In this document: positions 22,501-37,500 of the stretch, piece by piece
Layout of the letters: each line of letters begins with the position of its first letter
How positions within the stretch are numbered: the stretch's first letter is position 1
Assembly (NCBI GenBank): GCA_005408345.1
Contig: SEMN01000101.1
Location: 806,001-870,000 of the forward strand
DNA from: Macquaria australasica
Lineage: Eukaryota; Chordata; Actinopteri; Centrarchiformes; Percichthyidae
Reading direction: 5' to 3'
Length of the DNA stretch: 64,000 bases
Position numbers and translations under genes: made by a program
Notes under the pieces: model-generated
Databases searched by the model: none
What the model saw: only the letters and a program-made list of their open reading frames with translations
Told to the model about the DNA's origin: nothing

Positions 22501-25500
22501 TGGTGTGCTGGTCTGCGACCTGTGAAGGAGCGGACTGGGATGGCTACTGTCTGATGTCACCAAACAGAAGCTGCCATTGCTGGCTTTTCTCAGGTGATGA
22601 GCCTGACGTGTGTCGGCTGCCATTTTGCCAGACGGGGCAGTTTTATATCCCTGGGTAGAGCTTAAGTGTCCTCCTTGGGCCTTGTTGCTAGGGGGGTGCA
22701 GGGTGAATGTGTTGGCTTTGCTTTGTGCACTGTGCTGGAGGTGCTGCTGCTGCAAGGCTGGGCCGGGCTGGCTACGGCTCATGCTGTTCACCTTCACCAA
22801 CATGGCTGCCTTAGAGCCAGGTGTAGGCTGCCATCTTTGAGAAGAATCCCTGAAAGAGAGAAAACATTTAGAATGAGACTTGACATCGGTCAAGGCAACA
22901 CAGTATGTATAAACTCTAAATAAACACCCAAAAGTGAACAGACAGTACCATAAAAGCGCCATCATCATATACAATCATTCACAGGCATTAAGCCATTAAC
23001 TGTATTTCATCTGTTCTAAAAAATCCAAAGCTGACAGGGCTGGGAAAATCAGCAATCCGCAAATTCTTCTCCAAACATTTCACTGACCTCCAAAGACTTT
23101 ACTCCATTTTTAGCCTGGCAGTCATAAAAGCCTTGTCAAATCCATGAGACAATAACTCCAGTGTGTTGTGCAAACAACAGTGCCTAAATATAGTTAGCAA
23201 CTGAACACAACACATATCACTGAAACCCATCCACAGTTTCTCCCAACATGTGGGACTACTTGCTGGTAGTTGTATGTCTGTGAAGTAGCTAATGTTGGTT
23301 TCATCTATATATAAAGATGCAAGGCATAAAAGTCTGCCATCTGAATCGCTGAATGAACATTTGGACAGTAAAACAGCAGGCCACATGAAAAGAGGCTGAC
23401 TTGAGAGATGTCAGGATTGCAGTAGTTCTCAGCTGAGATCTTCACTCGGGTCCAAAGGTTAATTCTTCTCCTTTTGGTTGAGCAGCTGGGCTAACTTCAA
23501 ACCCAATGGCCCACTGATAATCCCAGCAACGTAAAACAATCTGCCATCAATCTGGTCACGCTGCTCTGGTCTGCTGCCCTCCACTTTGCTGTTGCCTCAT
23601 AATCTTCCCCAGCAATCAGGACTTTTCATTCCTCAACTGATCAAAAAACATGCCCTCTTAAACCAATGAGTGTGTCTAAAGCGGGCATTATTGCACATGG
23701 ACACAGTTGGCTGTTGGCCTGAGTAAAACACATGTGACGCAGTACAGAATATACAAGCTCAATAGACTTCCTCGCTTAATCAAAGGTCAAACAGGTAAAT
23801 ACATTTGAAGGCAGGCAAAGGAGACTTACCTTCCTTCCCTCCAACCTCTACTTAACATTCAGTGGGGTAATTAATTAGTTCAAAGCTGATCACCTTCTGT
23901 CTTTGTAAATCCAAACATAAATACAGATCAGTGTAGAGCCAGGCCAAGTGTTCAAAGGCTTCCCTTTTCCAAGAGCACTACGACTCAGTTGAGAGTTGGG
24001 CTGTAACGGCAGTAAGAGGATGCAGAGGGAGGAGAGAAAGAGGCGGGTGACCCCCCTCTCCTCCCCACATCTCTCTTGAACAATGCTGAAACAATTCCCC
24101 TGAGGTCCTCAAGCCAACGGCAAACTTCCTTTAGTCCTCCCAGCTACAGGCCGGCATTCTCTCTCTCTCTCTCAGGACCCCGTGCCACCCCCGTCTACAG
24201 AGTGAGTCACACCACCTTAGCGGTTTGAATGTAAACAGGCTCTCATCTTCAAACAGTCCCACAGATTTGCCATCCAGGCAGGGCCTGTAAACAGCTGGGT
24301 CTCGGCCACCTGGCACAGCACCAGGACAGCCTGCCACAACCACTGTTGTTGGGAACGCTCCAAGGCCCCCGCCTCACTGAGACCAATCAAGAAAGTTTAC
24401 TGCCTTAACACACACAAGCACAGACAGACACGTGTGAAGACAAGAAGCTCTGATGGATGGAATTCACCCCAAACCACCGCTGTTTAGTTGTTACAAGCAA
24501 GTGTGAGTGTGTATGGTTACACGGAATGGAGAGGGGGGTTGATAGGTGACAGCTGTAAACATGAGAAGCCACTGTTTGTACTCTTTCAAACAGTGTATGT
24601 TTTCTCACCCTGGTCCTGTCAAGCAGGAGGAGGTGATACAAATGCTACAAAAGCATTCTCACCTCAGCAGCTGACCGTTTAGCACCGGTTGCTATGGCAG
24701 GAACAGCTCACACATGAAACATCAAGGCTGTTCTTATAATTGGATGGCCAAAGAACACAGCACACACATAAAACCACAATAATCACATTTCCTCTCCATT
24801 ATCCACAAACAAATCAAACACACATAAAACAATCTTTCATGTAATGGCCAACTATGAAAAAACAAGAATCTGTCTTCTATTTTCTTGGTGGGTGGGTGGG
24901 TGACCCTGAGATAGTAGTGACCACTACTTCCTGTCTGAGGAGGTCCTCTGGAAGGTTGGACAGAGGGCTTCCCCATATGTAACATAAACAGGAAATGCCT
25001 AATGTAATGTTCACACACTGCACCCAGGGTGAAAGCATGGGCTAAATCTTAATTATGGGGAGCTTATAAGCAGCTTTACAAAATGTTTCACTTCATACAG
25101 TGTACATACTATAACCTTGGACCCAAGTAGGTCCTTAGAGGCTTCATCTTCATGTCCAAAAAAACACTGTATGCTGAAAAATGTCATCCTTCTATACTAT
25201 TCCCAATTCAGCAGCAACAGCCTATTCTTCAGGGACTGAAACTGAACACATTCATAGGCCTGTGAGGAGCATCCTCTGCTAAGTCCAGCTCACAATGTTG
25301 GGAGAGAGAGGGATTTTGTCAGGCTTTTGTCTCTGTTGTCTGCCTACCATTGTCCCAGTCGGGCTCAGCGAAGGTCTAGCATGTTCACCCCCTGCAGCAC
25401 TGGCACATTATGTTGGGTGTCAGCAGGGAGTTTGGTGCAATGACCGTCACAATCGCATGGGGGCCGGTAGCCAACTCCAACAGTAAGACTTTACAGCGTC

Positions 25501-28500
25501 TTCGATCTCTATCTAAAGCCTCTAATCCCATTACACAGCTAGAACAACACTCGTATATCAGTAAACCCCAGGTCAACCAAATAAAGTATGATTACAAACC
25601 CTGACCCAAAAGAGAGACAAAGCCAGTGCAATGGTGAGAAAATACAACAGGCCTAGAGTGGGGAGAGGATTGGTGGGGGGTGGGGGGGTAGCTAGAGACA
25701 CAAGGGAGGAGGGTGTGAGCATGTGTAAATGAGTAGGGGTGGGGATTAGTCGTGGGAGAGTGCAGCAAGGGAAGGGAATGAGCGGGAAGGCTGGAATTCC
25801 TCAGGGCCCATTCAGAGGCCTCTGTGGCAGTGTGGGGAGCTTCACACAATGCATGGCTGTGCCATCGCCACGGAGACGCCTCCTTCAACGACAGCAATGG
25901 AGTGCAAGGAGGGGGGAGAGAAAGAGGATAGGGGAGAGGCTGAACCTGAAAGAGCCATCTTCAACCTCCAGTCAGTCAGGCAAACAGACAGGCTCTTGCG
26001 TAATACTGAACAGGATTGGACTTCATTCGAACCATAATGAAAGTTGTTTAGAAAGGGTGTGTTGCCTGCTATTAGCCTGCCTGTCAGGTGCTGAATGTTA
26101 GCTGAAGGAGGGGATTATGCACAGCAATTTATCACAGAGGTTAAAAGAGACATGATAATTATCACCGAGTGTGTAAAAACTCTCCAGATTTTTCTAAATC
26201 TCTCGCCGTTTGCAAAGAGCTAATCTCCATTTCAATTATTTCTCAAGCACTCCATGATTAGACACACACAGCTCATGAGCACACACCTGTGCTACGCCCA
26301 CATCTGCACTTACAAACCCCTTCATTCAGAGCCTAGAGCTAGCGTGTGAGACCTTTAGGAAGACAGCAAAACATAAGACAAAATTAAGTTAGAGGCTCTT
26401 TGGAAACCAACGGGGTAATCTGATTGGCCTCTGGGGCAGCAAATCAACTTAACGGTCAGCAAATTTCAATTAGTCACAGCAGCTCTGGTGTCTCACACGC
26501 ACAAACACACTCCAAGATACCTCTGTCACCGTTCTGAATATTGCTGTGGTCAGGTTGTCTCAATAACCAGCTAAATATACTATGGGGACTCTGCTGTCAG
26601 CAGATGTTCTGTCTCTCCTTCCTTTCCTGCCTGGAATAACTGTCGTTGGAAAAGTCATCAGCTGAGTCACTTTGGCGGATAGGGGTATGGATTTGGAAGT
26701 TCTTAAATATACCCTCTGGGAATAGTGGGGTCTGAAAAACAGGGGTTATTATTAACATTGGCTGGACAGGAAGAGGAAATGAGGTCGCACAGGCCAAGCT
26801 TCTGCTACACAAACACCTCAGAGCACCGACCAATGAGATCACTGCAATCTGCGTAGAGGAAGGAAACTGAAAAGACAAAGAGGATTTGCTGAGGACAATG
26901 TCATATCCACTTCGCCAACATTCAAAGACAATTTTTCATCTCGCTTTTGAACTGTCATAAAAATATGAAGCAGAAGAATAAAGTAACATTTTGGCCTCCT
27001 AGTTCCTGTCCGACACCTCCAGAGAGCCAGCTGTCTTCCAACAGCTGAACTGACACACCTCCCTCCCCTGAGCCAAGATGTCTACCAGTTGTACATGTAT
27101 GTGGCTCCCGCAGCCCGAGCCTATGAGGAGTGCTGGGCGGGCCAGAGGACAGCCACTAGGATCATTTTGAAGGGACAGGATGAGGCCAAACCCAACTGGA
27201 TTCCAGAGAGACCCGCCCCTGGAATTTGAAAGCGTATCTGCAACTCTTTTTGTGAGGGCAGATCCTATTATGGCACACTGTTGGGATCACATGATTAAAA
27301 CACACACACACACAAAAAACAAAACCTATTCCAGTCAGTCTCAGAGATGTGATCAGGAACACAAAACAACAGTAGTAAACGATAATGTCCCATTAGAAAT
27401 GGATGCGAGTGGAAACCCTGTAAGCACCCTGAAAAATACCATCTCTTCATGTTGAAAGTCAGCTGAGGCAGTCAGAGTAGCATGCCTGAGGCCAGTTCAC
27501 ATGTCATTGGTGCCAGTGGTTCTTCATGAAAACACTGGAGATATTCCACTGCACCACAGCACCAGAGAGAGGAGTTAACTGTAAAAGCAATGTTTCAAGG
27601 ATGTCTAAAATAAAACAAAAGAGGTTTTGGATACGCTGCTTCAGTGAGACACATAAAACTGTAGCTCTGTAATCTAGTTCTTGAGAATGCCATAAAGTTT
27701 GCATTTCCAAGAAGTGCGGAACGTGTGGAGAAACAGCACAGAGATAAAAAAGAAATTAAGGATACTGTCACTGCTAACCAGACCAAAGTACTTAGGCATA
27801 TAACAGGATCACAAGTTCAAAGTGCAACTATTTCGCAAAGGAAAAATAAAACCTACTTTATTATTACAGGCAGGCTTAAAACACCATCTGAAAAGAGCTG
27901 AAAATGAGCTTACCACACCGGGAGAGTAGAGATAAAACAAGTATTTCCAGTGAGCGTAAAAATGCTGCGGCTAAGTCCTCAGAGTGGTGGGAGATGAAAA
28001 GCATGAGAGGCTTGTGCTCTCGCAGTAAACCTGCAGACAATGTGTGACTCATTAAAAACTTTAAAAAAAACTTTATCTAACCTGTAAGACGCCCCCTTGT
28101 TTCCTAAATAAACCCACTGGTGATTTCTCCTACACGACTCACAGCCAGACAGTCACAAGAAAATGAGGGGAAACTCATTTTGTTTTGGCTGTTTTATACT
28201 TTTGCTTTCATGGTTTATTTCAAAACTTCCCCAAAATAGAAATTGAAATTGAAAAAAATGTCTCCAGTTCTGTTTTTCAGTGGGTTGCATCATCAGACAC
28301 TTGTCACATTTGTTCTGTAGTTTCCCTAAAATACATCAGACTAAAATTAAATCCCTTTAACTAAACTTGTTGCACACTCATAAAACCAGCTATCTTGTCT
28401 GCTCTTTAAGCTAAGTATAAGCACTTACAAATAAACAATGAAATCAGCCTGACAGGGTCTTTTTAAAAGGAATCCAAAGCCAGCCAACAATCAGGAAAGG

Positions 28501-31500
28501 CGAGTTTTAAGTGTCTAATGTCAGCGTGACTGCCTTAGATTGAATGCTGGTGCACAGCCATATCATTACAGGACTAAATGAGAGGGTACATACAATTCAT
28601 TTGGTGTTCTTCTCCATTTAACATACCTAAACTTCCTGCTTAGAGAAAGATCTCAGTTGACCCTGGGAGACAACTGGGCTTAAGTGTGAGCCTTTGTTCC
28701 TTTTAGTAGTCCATTATACGCCCCAGGCCAGCCCATAAGACAAAAGGGTGCTGTGACCCTGATGTGAACCACCTTGGGTTACTTCTGGGTTGTCTTACAC
28801 CATGCTGTCATGTGTCCTCAGCAGACTTTTACCATCCAATCAACCTCACCAGGTCTCCTGTAACTTGAAAGCTCAGTGGAAAGGGGCCCACACACAGTGA
28901 AGACAGGCATACTCGCAGATCACACACTATCTATGGTGAAAACCCATACAGATGTTATCTGGTTGATGACAACACACAGACATTGAAAGGTGGGTGAAAT
29001 TCGATACAGATGTTATAAGCGAGTTGATCTGTAACACCTTTAGGTCCTACATCATGGAAAGAGATTACTTTGCTGCAGTTTCCTGTGCCCATAATAACCA
29101 CATGTGACATGTTTACCTCTGGAGACCACGGTACTTCCCTGATGAACACCACAGGCTCAAAGTACCCAGAAATTCCCAGGACATGTGATAAGACTTGGCC
29201 AATGAGTAACAGAAGCGCGCTCATATGCCTACACTTCCTATAAGCATAAATAAAGCAAAATACAAAGATATGAGCTTTACAAAGAGAGGGAGAGACAGAA
29301 AGAGAAAGGAAGCAGCATCAACCAACTAGTGCTTAGAATAACACACAGGGTGTGTTGTGTGGAAACTTTGGAAACTCTATCTATTATGAACAGATTTATT
29401 AATAGCCCAAAACAAAAGGAAACTAGTGTAGAACTGGGATTGTCCCGTCTCCACAAAGAACAGCATTGTTTTTCAAAGGTCATAAGTTAATAACAAGTCA
29501 TCTCCGCTGAAATTTCATAGAGAAAAACAGGGAAGAAAAAAAAGAACATGTGAAGACATGTCTAAAATAGCTGAGACGTTATGACCAGAAGTAGCGTGAT
29601 CAAAAAAAGGAAGCGGACTACATTCTCATGAAAGCCCCTAACACTCCTCTGTTAGCTAACCTCAAACCACTGTGACCCTTCCAACTCTTCATTTAAACTT
29701 TGTCCCTTGCTCTCACCCATTGATCCTTGTCATTGTCAATAAGGCGGGCCACTAACTGAAGACAAGCATGTCTCCGAGTTTGTTTTCATCCATTTGAGCT
29801 GTCGCATTCCACCCTCTCTGTGCATTTTGTGCTGGTTTCTAATTACCTGCTAAGAGATGGAGGGTGGTGAGCATGTGAAGGGCCATATGGCCAAGTAGCG
29901 TATCAAGCCTCTATGTGCTAAAGACTCCTCAGCCGTCCTTGGAGGAACACAGCTGGCCATTGTTTTAAGGGGAGACAGAAAAGATTGTGGGAAAGGTGAT
30001 TCACACTGGGGCAAAGTGGGATCCTGTGGGGAGTTTTAACACTCCCCACACACACCAGAGGCAATGCAACAAGACCTCCAGTAGTGTCATTCATTAGCCA
30101 TGGCTGACCAATTAGTTCCCCCTCCACCTTTACCTAATCCCAAAGGATCGGAGGGTCAGAGGAGAGACCTCCTAATGGCCAAGGTGAGGTACAAGAAGAG
30201 CCAGAGGGAACCGGAGATCCAGAGTCGCCACGGCAGAGCCTCTGAAAACCAGCAGGGTTCGCCTTGTTTATAGGCAGCTGGAATGTAGCGGTTCTGCTTG
30301 TTATTAACCACAGACAACACTCTCTCACATGCCTCTCATGCATGCACATTTAAGCTCTCACCCATAAGAGGCGTTAAAGTCTTTGATGGCCTGGGGCCTA
30401 GATTTGTTTTAGGAAAATGAAATGAGCATTGGAGCAGAGCAGAGCAGGGTGGTGGTGAGCATACAGAAGGACACTAAGACGGTCTCAGTGGCCCTGTGCC
30501 AGGGGAAGCAGAAGTGGCATGTCTGGAATCTGGTTTGGAGGGAAGAGACGTTGGTTTGGACGAGGCCACAACGCCAAGCACATGATGGGGTCTCTGAATG
30601 ACTTACTGTTAGGGGCTGTTCTGCATCAGTAACCCTAGTGTGTGTGTGGGGGGGGGGGTGTCGTGCTCTGTAATATAACTGACCGCTCTCCCCATTTGGT
30701 AGCGATTTGCTGAAACGGCAGAGCACGGTTCACAGGCAATAGTATGGAAACATGGGACATATGGAATGTTCAGATAAGTGAGATTGAAAATAGAAAAGCA
30801 GTTTGAGTTCGGCCTCAGTGGTCAAAAGTCAAAATAACCCTGCGAGTTCTCATAGCAGAAACATTTTAAAGTCATTGCAACTCACTATGCCACATGCGGT
30901 GATGACTATCACATTTCCCCACTTTTCTCCTGGTAATATGATCCACTAATGATTAAGCACAATTCCCTTTCCAGAGTTACTGTAGAGGCTTCTGAAGGTT
31001 TGGTCAGACTTACCTCTGTGGGTCTTTACTGCCATCTGTGCTGTGTTCGGTGCTGCTTCCGTCCCCCTGCAATCTGGTGTCCACTGCCGGGTCCAGCTCG
31101 GGGTTGGCAGCCTCTTCATTGGTCTCCAGAGCTCTGGGGACAGGGCTGTCTCCGTCGTGCTCAGGCAGAGGGGTGCAGCGCCCCTGGCTCCCTACGCTGC
31201 TGATACTCCCTGTGGTCCCATGGTGGTGCCTGTCCACGCCCCCTCCAGCCCGTTTGGCCTCACTGCATCGCCTCATGGCTTGGAGCTGGGAGAGGGGCAC
31301 TATATCGGCTCCCTGGGGTCGATGCCAGACTGTGCGGCGCCCAGTAGAGTTGTAGTAGTAGAAGCGGCCACTGTGGTGGTCAAACAGCTCCCACCACTGG
31401 TTACCGTCTGCCTGGCGGACGGGAACGCCTGGAGGGGGATCCCAGCCGCACTCACCGGTGGTCAAGTTCACATACATACGCTCACGGGAGCGTGGCTCCA

Positions 31501-34500
31501 GGATCTCCACCCAATCAGAGCTGAATGAGAAGAAATGAGACAAAGTGTTATTTACAGCTAAAAATGGCAACAGATTATTCACCAACAGGATACTGTGATG
31601 CATTAGAGGCCACAGTCACGCCTGAGTACTAATCAACTTGACAAACAGTAAACAACTCACACTGTTTGACAGACTGAGGCCTAAAAATGCCCACTTGCCC
31701 ATATGGAGAGAGTGTCAATGTTTGTGTCCCCTACATGTGTCCATCTGCGTGTGTGTGTGTGTTAGCAATGATGTCATCTCTTTGGTAGGCAATAGAGCGA
31801 CAGGAGTGATGGCGTGTATGTGTGTTTCCTGAATAAGGAGACAGGTGGACACACTCAGCAAGAGACCAGGCATGGAGTCAGCAGGGCCCATAGAGGACCA
31901 TACGCTCGGAGTGCTACTAACGCAAAAACACCCGAGCTTAACTACAATCGCAGAGTGACAACAGCCAGCTCAGCACAATACACTCAGACAACAACAAAAA
32001 AGACAGTGGAGAGGGGAGGTGCAAAAAAGAGATAGAGGCAGAGAGAGAGAAATAGAGAAAAAGACAACCCAGTTTGCAGAAACGTACAAAGGGCGCAGAT
32101 AAGAGGGATAACCAATTACATGCAATTAGACCATGAACTTAATTTCAGAGAAATTATAGGACACTATCTGTGTTAAACAAAGTGTGTGGCATAATGCAAT
32201 TGAATATCACTCCATATTACGGGTATGTGCTACATAAAATCAGGGTCAATAAATATGTCTGACAAATAAGCGAGGACTGCAGTTTGCTGGTGCTATATCC
32301 AGGTCATGCTACCCTTTAGTGGGCTCCATTATGTCTGCTTTGATCTAGTTCCCTAATGCAGGCCTTAACTGTGCCAGCAAATCCATGTGGGAACAGGAAC
32401 ACTGCAAACAGCCAGCAAGAGTCCTTTCCCAAGTCTCAGACACAGTAGATGTCTAGATCAGAGCCAGGGGAAGGACTCAAAATATCCAATAAATCACAAC
32501 GCTCCTTTCTATTCTCTTGTAATGACCACTTGAAGGTCCTGGCAATGCTGGGTCATTATTCTTCTTCAGTATCCCACCCAACTCTAGCCTAGTATCTTCG
32601 AGAGAAAAGTACCAGTGGGGAGGAATTAGTGTCACAACAATCCGCCAGTGGCTTGGATCTTTTCCCAGCTTTCTCAGGACAGAGAAGCTTTTCTTCTCCC
32701 TGTCACGGTTGTTTGTGGTATGAGTCTGCTGTCCAGGCTACCTGTGATGATGAGAAGGGGCACAAAGCTTAGCAATGGTAAGAGTGCCTATGTCCACCAA
32801 ATACCCACATTGGTCCCTCGTGTGCCTGCCAAATCAACCCTGTGTGCACCCCCGGCCTCAGAAATAGACACAGAGGAGTGCGGTGCCAGCCAGGTCTGGC
32901 CAGGGTTACAATGTCATCATGTTGACTACAACTCACTGGGAGCAACAGCTGTTCTCTGTAACTGCAAAACCTTGAGTAACTTTGACATACCTGTTCATCA
33001 AGTATTAAGTATCAATCCAAATCTCTTTTATGTGCTGCCAGCACCAGCCCCAAGCTCTCCATAGGTCGATTCAACAGCCAGCTAATATAGAAGGAGCATG
33101 GAGAGGATATAGGAGCCTTCCACATACTGTCTACCCATGTGTCCCAGTGCTCTATGCTGCGAAGCCATCTGGTCCAATCCCTCACACCAGGCAAGCAGCC
33201 CTAACCTTAGTGGACTCAACATGTAGGGTGTTTTTTTAACCCACCTGGGATGACAAGATGATGAGCGGGGAAATTTAGGGAAAAAGGTGTTTATAAGCAT
33301 CAAAAAATGTTAGCATGAATGTGTTTGTTTGTGTTGCAGGGTTGGATTCAGTATAGCAGAGTAGTGTTTAGAGGCCGACTTCTCACAAAGAGAGAGGCCC
33401 AACTATTAGAAGATGTGTTTCAGACTGATTAGATCCGCAATACTTAATGGGCAGGAAGGCTTCCAAATAATGGGGCATTCAAAGCAGAGGCCAAACAGTC
33501 AATACCACCCCACACATACCAGAGCCTTCATCCTTTTACTGCGCCCAGCCTTCCCACACTGAGAAACTGATCTCTCCATGCTGCATTCCTTGTTATTCAG
33601 TCCTGTGTTTGTCATCGCTCTCTGTACATGCAGTGTTTTTATCTGAATCAAAATAAACCAATCCCTTATGAACATGGAGTGAAAGAAAGCTGAGGCTGTG
33701 TCCTCTGTCTCTCTGTGCTTTTTTGGGTCCCAAAATTCCACAACAGTGATGACACTGGGGAAACCAGCACAGAATTTAACACGCCTAATGGTGTCCTGAA
33801 CACCCCAACAGGAAACCAGAGTTTGAGGGTCAACTGTGGAGGCCAAGGCTGACGAGTTTAGCAGCACGGGGTGTAGTGGTTGCATAAGGACTGTTCCCTC
33901 TGGGTAAATAAACAGCAGTTAGAGCTGAGAGCGAGCCTGCTGGGCTCTGTTGACACGACCAGATAAGCAGGAAGACGGACCGGTGTTCAGGTTCTGAAAT
34001 TCCTGGAATATCACTGCTGGGAGTACTCAAACAACATGAGAGATGTCCATTAGGCTACATGGGTTTGTTTAATACAAAGGGACCTGTCTTCTGCAGGATT
34101 TACCAGCACTGAGGTCAACACACTTTGATTTCTCTACATTTAAAATGAAAATTGATTTATTTCCACCATAACAACATATCTTTCATTCTCAAAATTCAGT
34201 AAAAGTGATTACATTGCTTGAAGTGGACAAACTAAAATTTAAGAGAGTACCATCCTTGTTGTTATAAATTTATGGTGAAAAGTTTCTGTCTGTAATACCA
34301 TGTAAATGAACTTCAGCCTACTCAGCTTTACACAATTCCCTGACCTGAGAAGCAGACATAAAAGCATAGTGCAGGACTCCAAACAACCCCCGGCAGTCTG
34401 CCTCATGCTGCAAATGTTCATAAATGGTTTGGAATGCAGTCTGCACCAGCTCAGCGAAGTCGAACTCCAACAGAAATGTTTTATATTGAACTAAAATTAA

Positions 34501-37500
34501 CTTATTACACGCATGGTCCTGTGACTCAAGGACACAGCACCTGATTTACCTCTGGGGAAACTCAATCTAATTGAAGCAGACTTATATGCCAGAGACCCGT
34601 GTTAGGTTTTTTTTGTGATTCTAAAGCAGCACTTGACTGCCTTTAGGAAACACGAACATATAGAGAATTGAGGAGCAGTGGGATTTCACAGATTCCCCCA
34701 GAAATATGTTCAGAAATAGTAACTTTTAGCTGACATAAGACATTCTTGAATATGAACTGGATTTTGTTTGTGGAACTGTATCCCTTCCTGAGAATTTGCT
34801 TTAATTTTTCATCTAACCTGCATTGTTTAATTAAACTCTTGTTAACAGTGGGTTTCAATCGCCTGGTGACAATTCTGTGTCAAAAAACTGTCCACAACTT
34901 TAAAAGATTTGGAAACTTAAGTATGAAATCCAATGTCCTCTTTACTCTTGTGTGAACTAACACACTCTCTGCTCTCCCATGGCACACAGGATCTTTGTCT
35001 CCCATTTGGGTCAAGGAGACGCTTCAGCAGCCTATGGTTATTCCACAGCGACTAAAAATAAAGCTTGTCAAATTGTAAAAAAAAGAAAAAATCTCGGTAA
35101 ACAGAGCCTGCCACTGAGACCAAGAGGCCAAAACTGACACATGCACACGCACACGCACACACACACACACAGGCGTGCACACAAGCACACCTTCTTAACC
35201 ACCTTGTTACTCGCAGTCCCAATGTGCCAGGGGTCTCCTTCGGAAGAAATACTTCATCTATCATCCACAATTTACGGTCAGCTCCAAAAATAACTAGAAC
35301 TGAGAGCGGTTTTCCAGAGTGAGGGAAACAACAGAATATAGCTCATGGAATCTGCCCTATTGTTCGTAGCCAACGCCAAAGTGTAAATGGCCCTTTTCCC
35401 AGCAACGGTAAACATAGAGGACTGGACAATACATTCACTAGAAACAGGGCAACAAGCAGCCTTGTGTCATTGTCCAGCTTTGGATTTCAAACAAACTCAA
35501 ATTGTGGTTGTTGATGTCGTCAAAAAGATTAACGATACAGACAGAAAAAGATTGTTTTCTCTGTGTAGCATAGAGATTTGACCAAACTATGGCAGCAGTG
35601 TTTTTATGAGATAATCTAGTAATGGCTGAAATGCAGCTTTATGCTTCAGTACCATTGTGGCATTTCTGATAGACGGATAGGACGCCTTCCGATACTGAGC
35701 CAAATGGGGGTATTACTGTATTCATTTGTTTATTAACTTGTTAAGGTGAGATTATAGACAACACCAGTGAGCCAGCCAAGCTCCCATTAACCAGTCAGGA
35801 CTCTTTTAAGGTAACCTCTAACCTTTTCCAACAACAGACTATTCTGACTGTCCCTTGTGGACCAGAGCAGGCTACGTTCTCACACAGGGCCTGCCATTCA
35901 TCTAGGAAACCTTAGCACTCTGCTCACCAGGCACAGCAACAAGTGCCAAGGTCCACCCCGACCGGTATATTTACAGAACTGCTTTTTCCTATTTAGAGAC
36001 ACAAAGCAGTCTTTCTCCTCAGATACTAGCCTTAACATAAGTCACTGTGCAGGGGCGAGGAAGGAATTTAAACTCACCTAGCCACACAGGTACAAAACTA
36101 TTAAAAATGTAGCAACAATGAGAAAGCACTGGCAATTTGCTCTCACCTAGCAAGCAGAGGCCTGTACCTTAATATAATACAAGGAGTGATCTGCTAAAAG
36201 CCGACTTCTGTTTGATTCCACGTACAAAGTCTATTCAGCGTGGCTGCTAGACAACCTGCTTATCTAAATATTGTAAAACAAGAGCAGGGACACAGGCTGA
36301 CTACTGAGCGCTTGGCTGCAGTTCCAGTAGCTGTAGCGGTGACTAACGAAGAGCGTAATCGTAAGCCTGGCATGTCAAGTGCTGTGGCCAAGGTCCCGTT
36401 TACTGGAGTGAAGAGGGCAGCAGCTCTAGCATGTGTAAACCCCATCGGCAGCAGTGCAGGACATGGTAGTTACAAAAAAAAAAAATAGATATCTGGGTTC
36501 ACATTCCATGTCACTTTTCTTTAGTCAGGATATTTGGTTGCTGGTGTTACTAAAAATGATTTGTTTAAAAAAAAGGTGCTCGACATAGATTACATGCATC
36601 TAAAAAAAAAAAAATACAGTACATGGCATGAAATGATAGATCAGCCTGGGCTGTTGAGTTTCCTCCTACATGTTTCCACTGCCATTAGTGTTTGTTGATT
36701 GTGAAAGCAGGAATCAGGTTTGAGAGACGCTAATCTTGTCCTTCTTAGAAACATAATTCAGCCTCTGCAAAGGAATATGTTTGTTTGCTGGACACAGAGC
36801 TAGGACGAGGTGTATGTGGGCTGTCTGTGTGCACTGCAGGATGTGCGAGTACTCCCGTTCATATGTCCAGAACAATCAAGAGGGAGAGGGGAGAGTGCAC
36901 ATGTTTCAGACGACAGAAAAAAAAAAGAGCCCTGCACCTGTCATACACACATTCTTTGGCCCTTTTGTTTAACACCTCCCGTTCCTGCAGTGTCACCAGG
37001 GTTAGAGGTCGGTAAAATTCATGGCACAATTGGTCCCTGTGTGTTTGTGTGTGTGTGTGTTGCATTTAATTTAACAACAAACAAACCGGCCTAAAGACTG
37101 TTGAGTCTGTTATTGAGCAATGGACTTCTGAGAGGCAACTTGGCATTCATCCCCACAGAAACTCCCATAAAGTTAATGCTTGGGGTTAAGATGCTGTATA
37201 TTTATCTTGTTCTCTGACTTTAACAGTGATGTGCTTTGTAAACCAGACCCACATGGCTGCCCACTCCCTGTCTTGTTTACCCTTTTGCCCCTTATTAGAA
37301 TTTCTACAGGTTTGTTTATCATTCTATTGACTCTATGCTAATGTTAAATACTCTGTTAAATGTCTTCTTCTGCAGATTACTGTTTTAGTGTGTGCATCTG
37401 TATACTGTGGAGTTGCTTTGCCTTGCGGCCAAACGTTATCCACCTTCTGTACAGCCCCTGAAGAGTTCAGATGATGATACATTTGGACAATCAGCTTTCT

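Noticed and set aside
21352..22974. A 540-codon ORF as a separate intronless gene
   Set aside because: Only 22849-21415 is exonic. Both ends carry splice sites in the right phase, and the flanking residues are intronic (CA-repeat-encoded at one end).
28955..29224. Minus-strand ORF starting with a signal-peptide-like stretch
   Set aside because: Lies in the intron of arhgap39, matches nothing known, and has no supporting exon structure.
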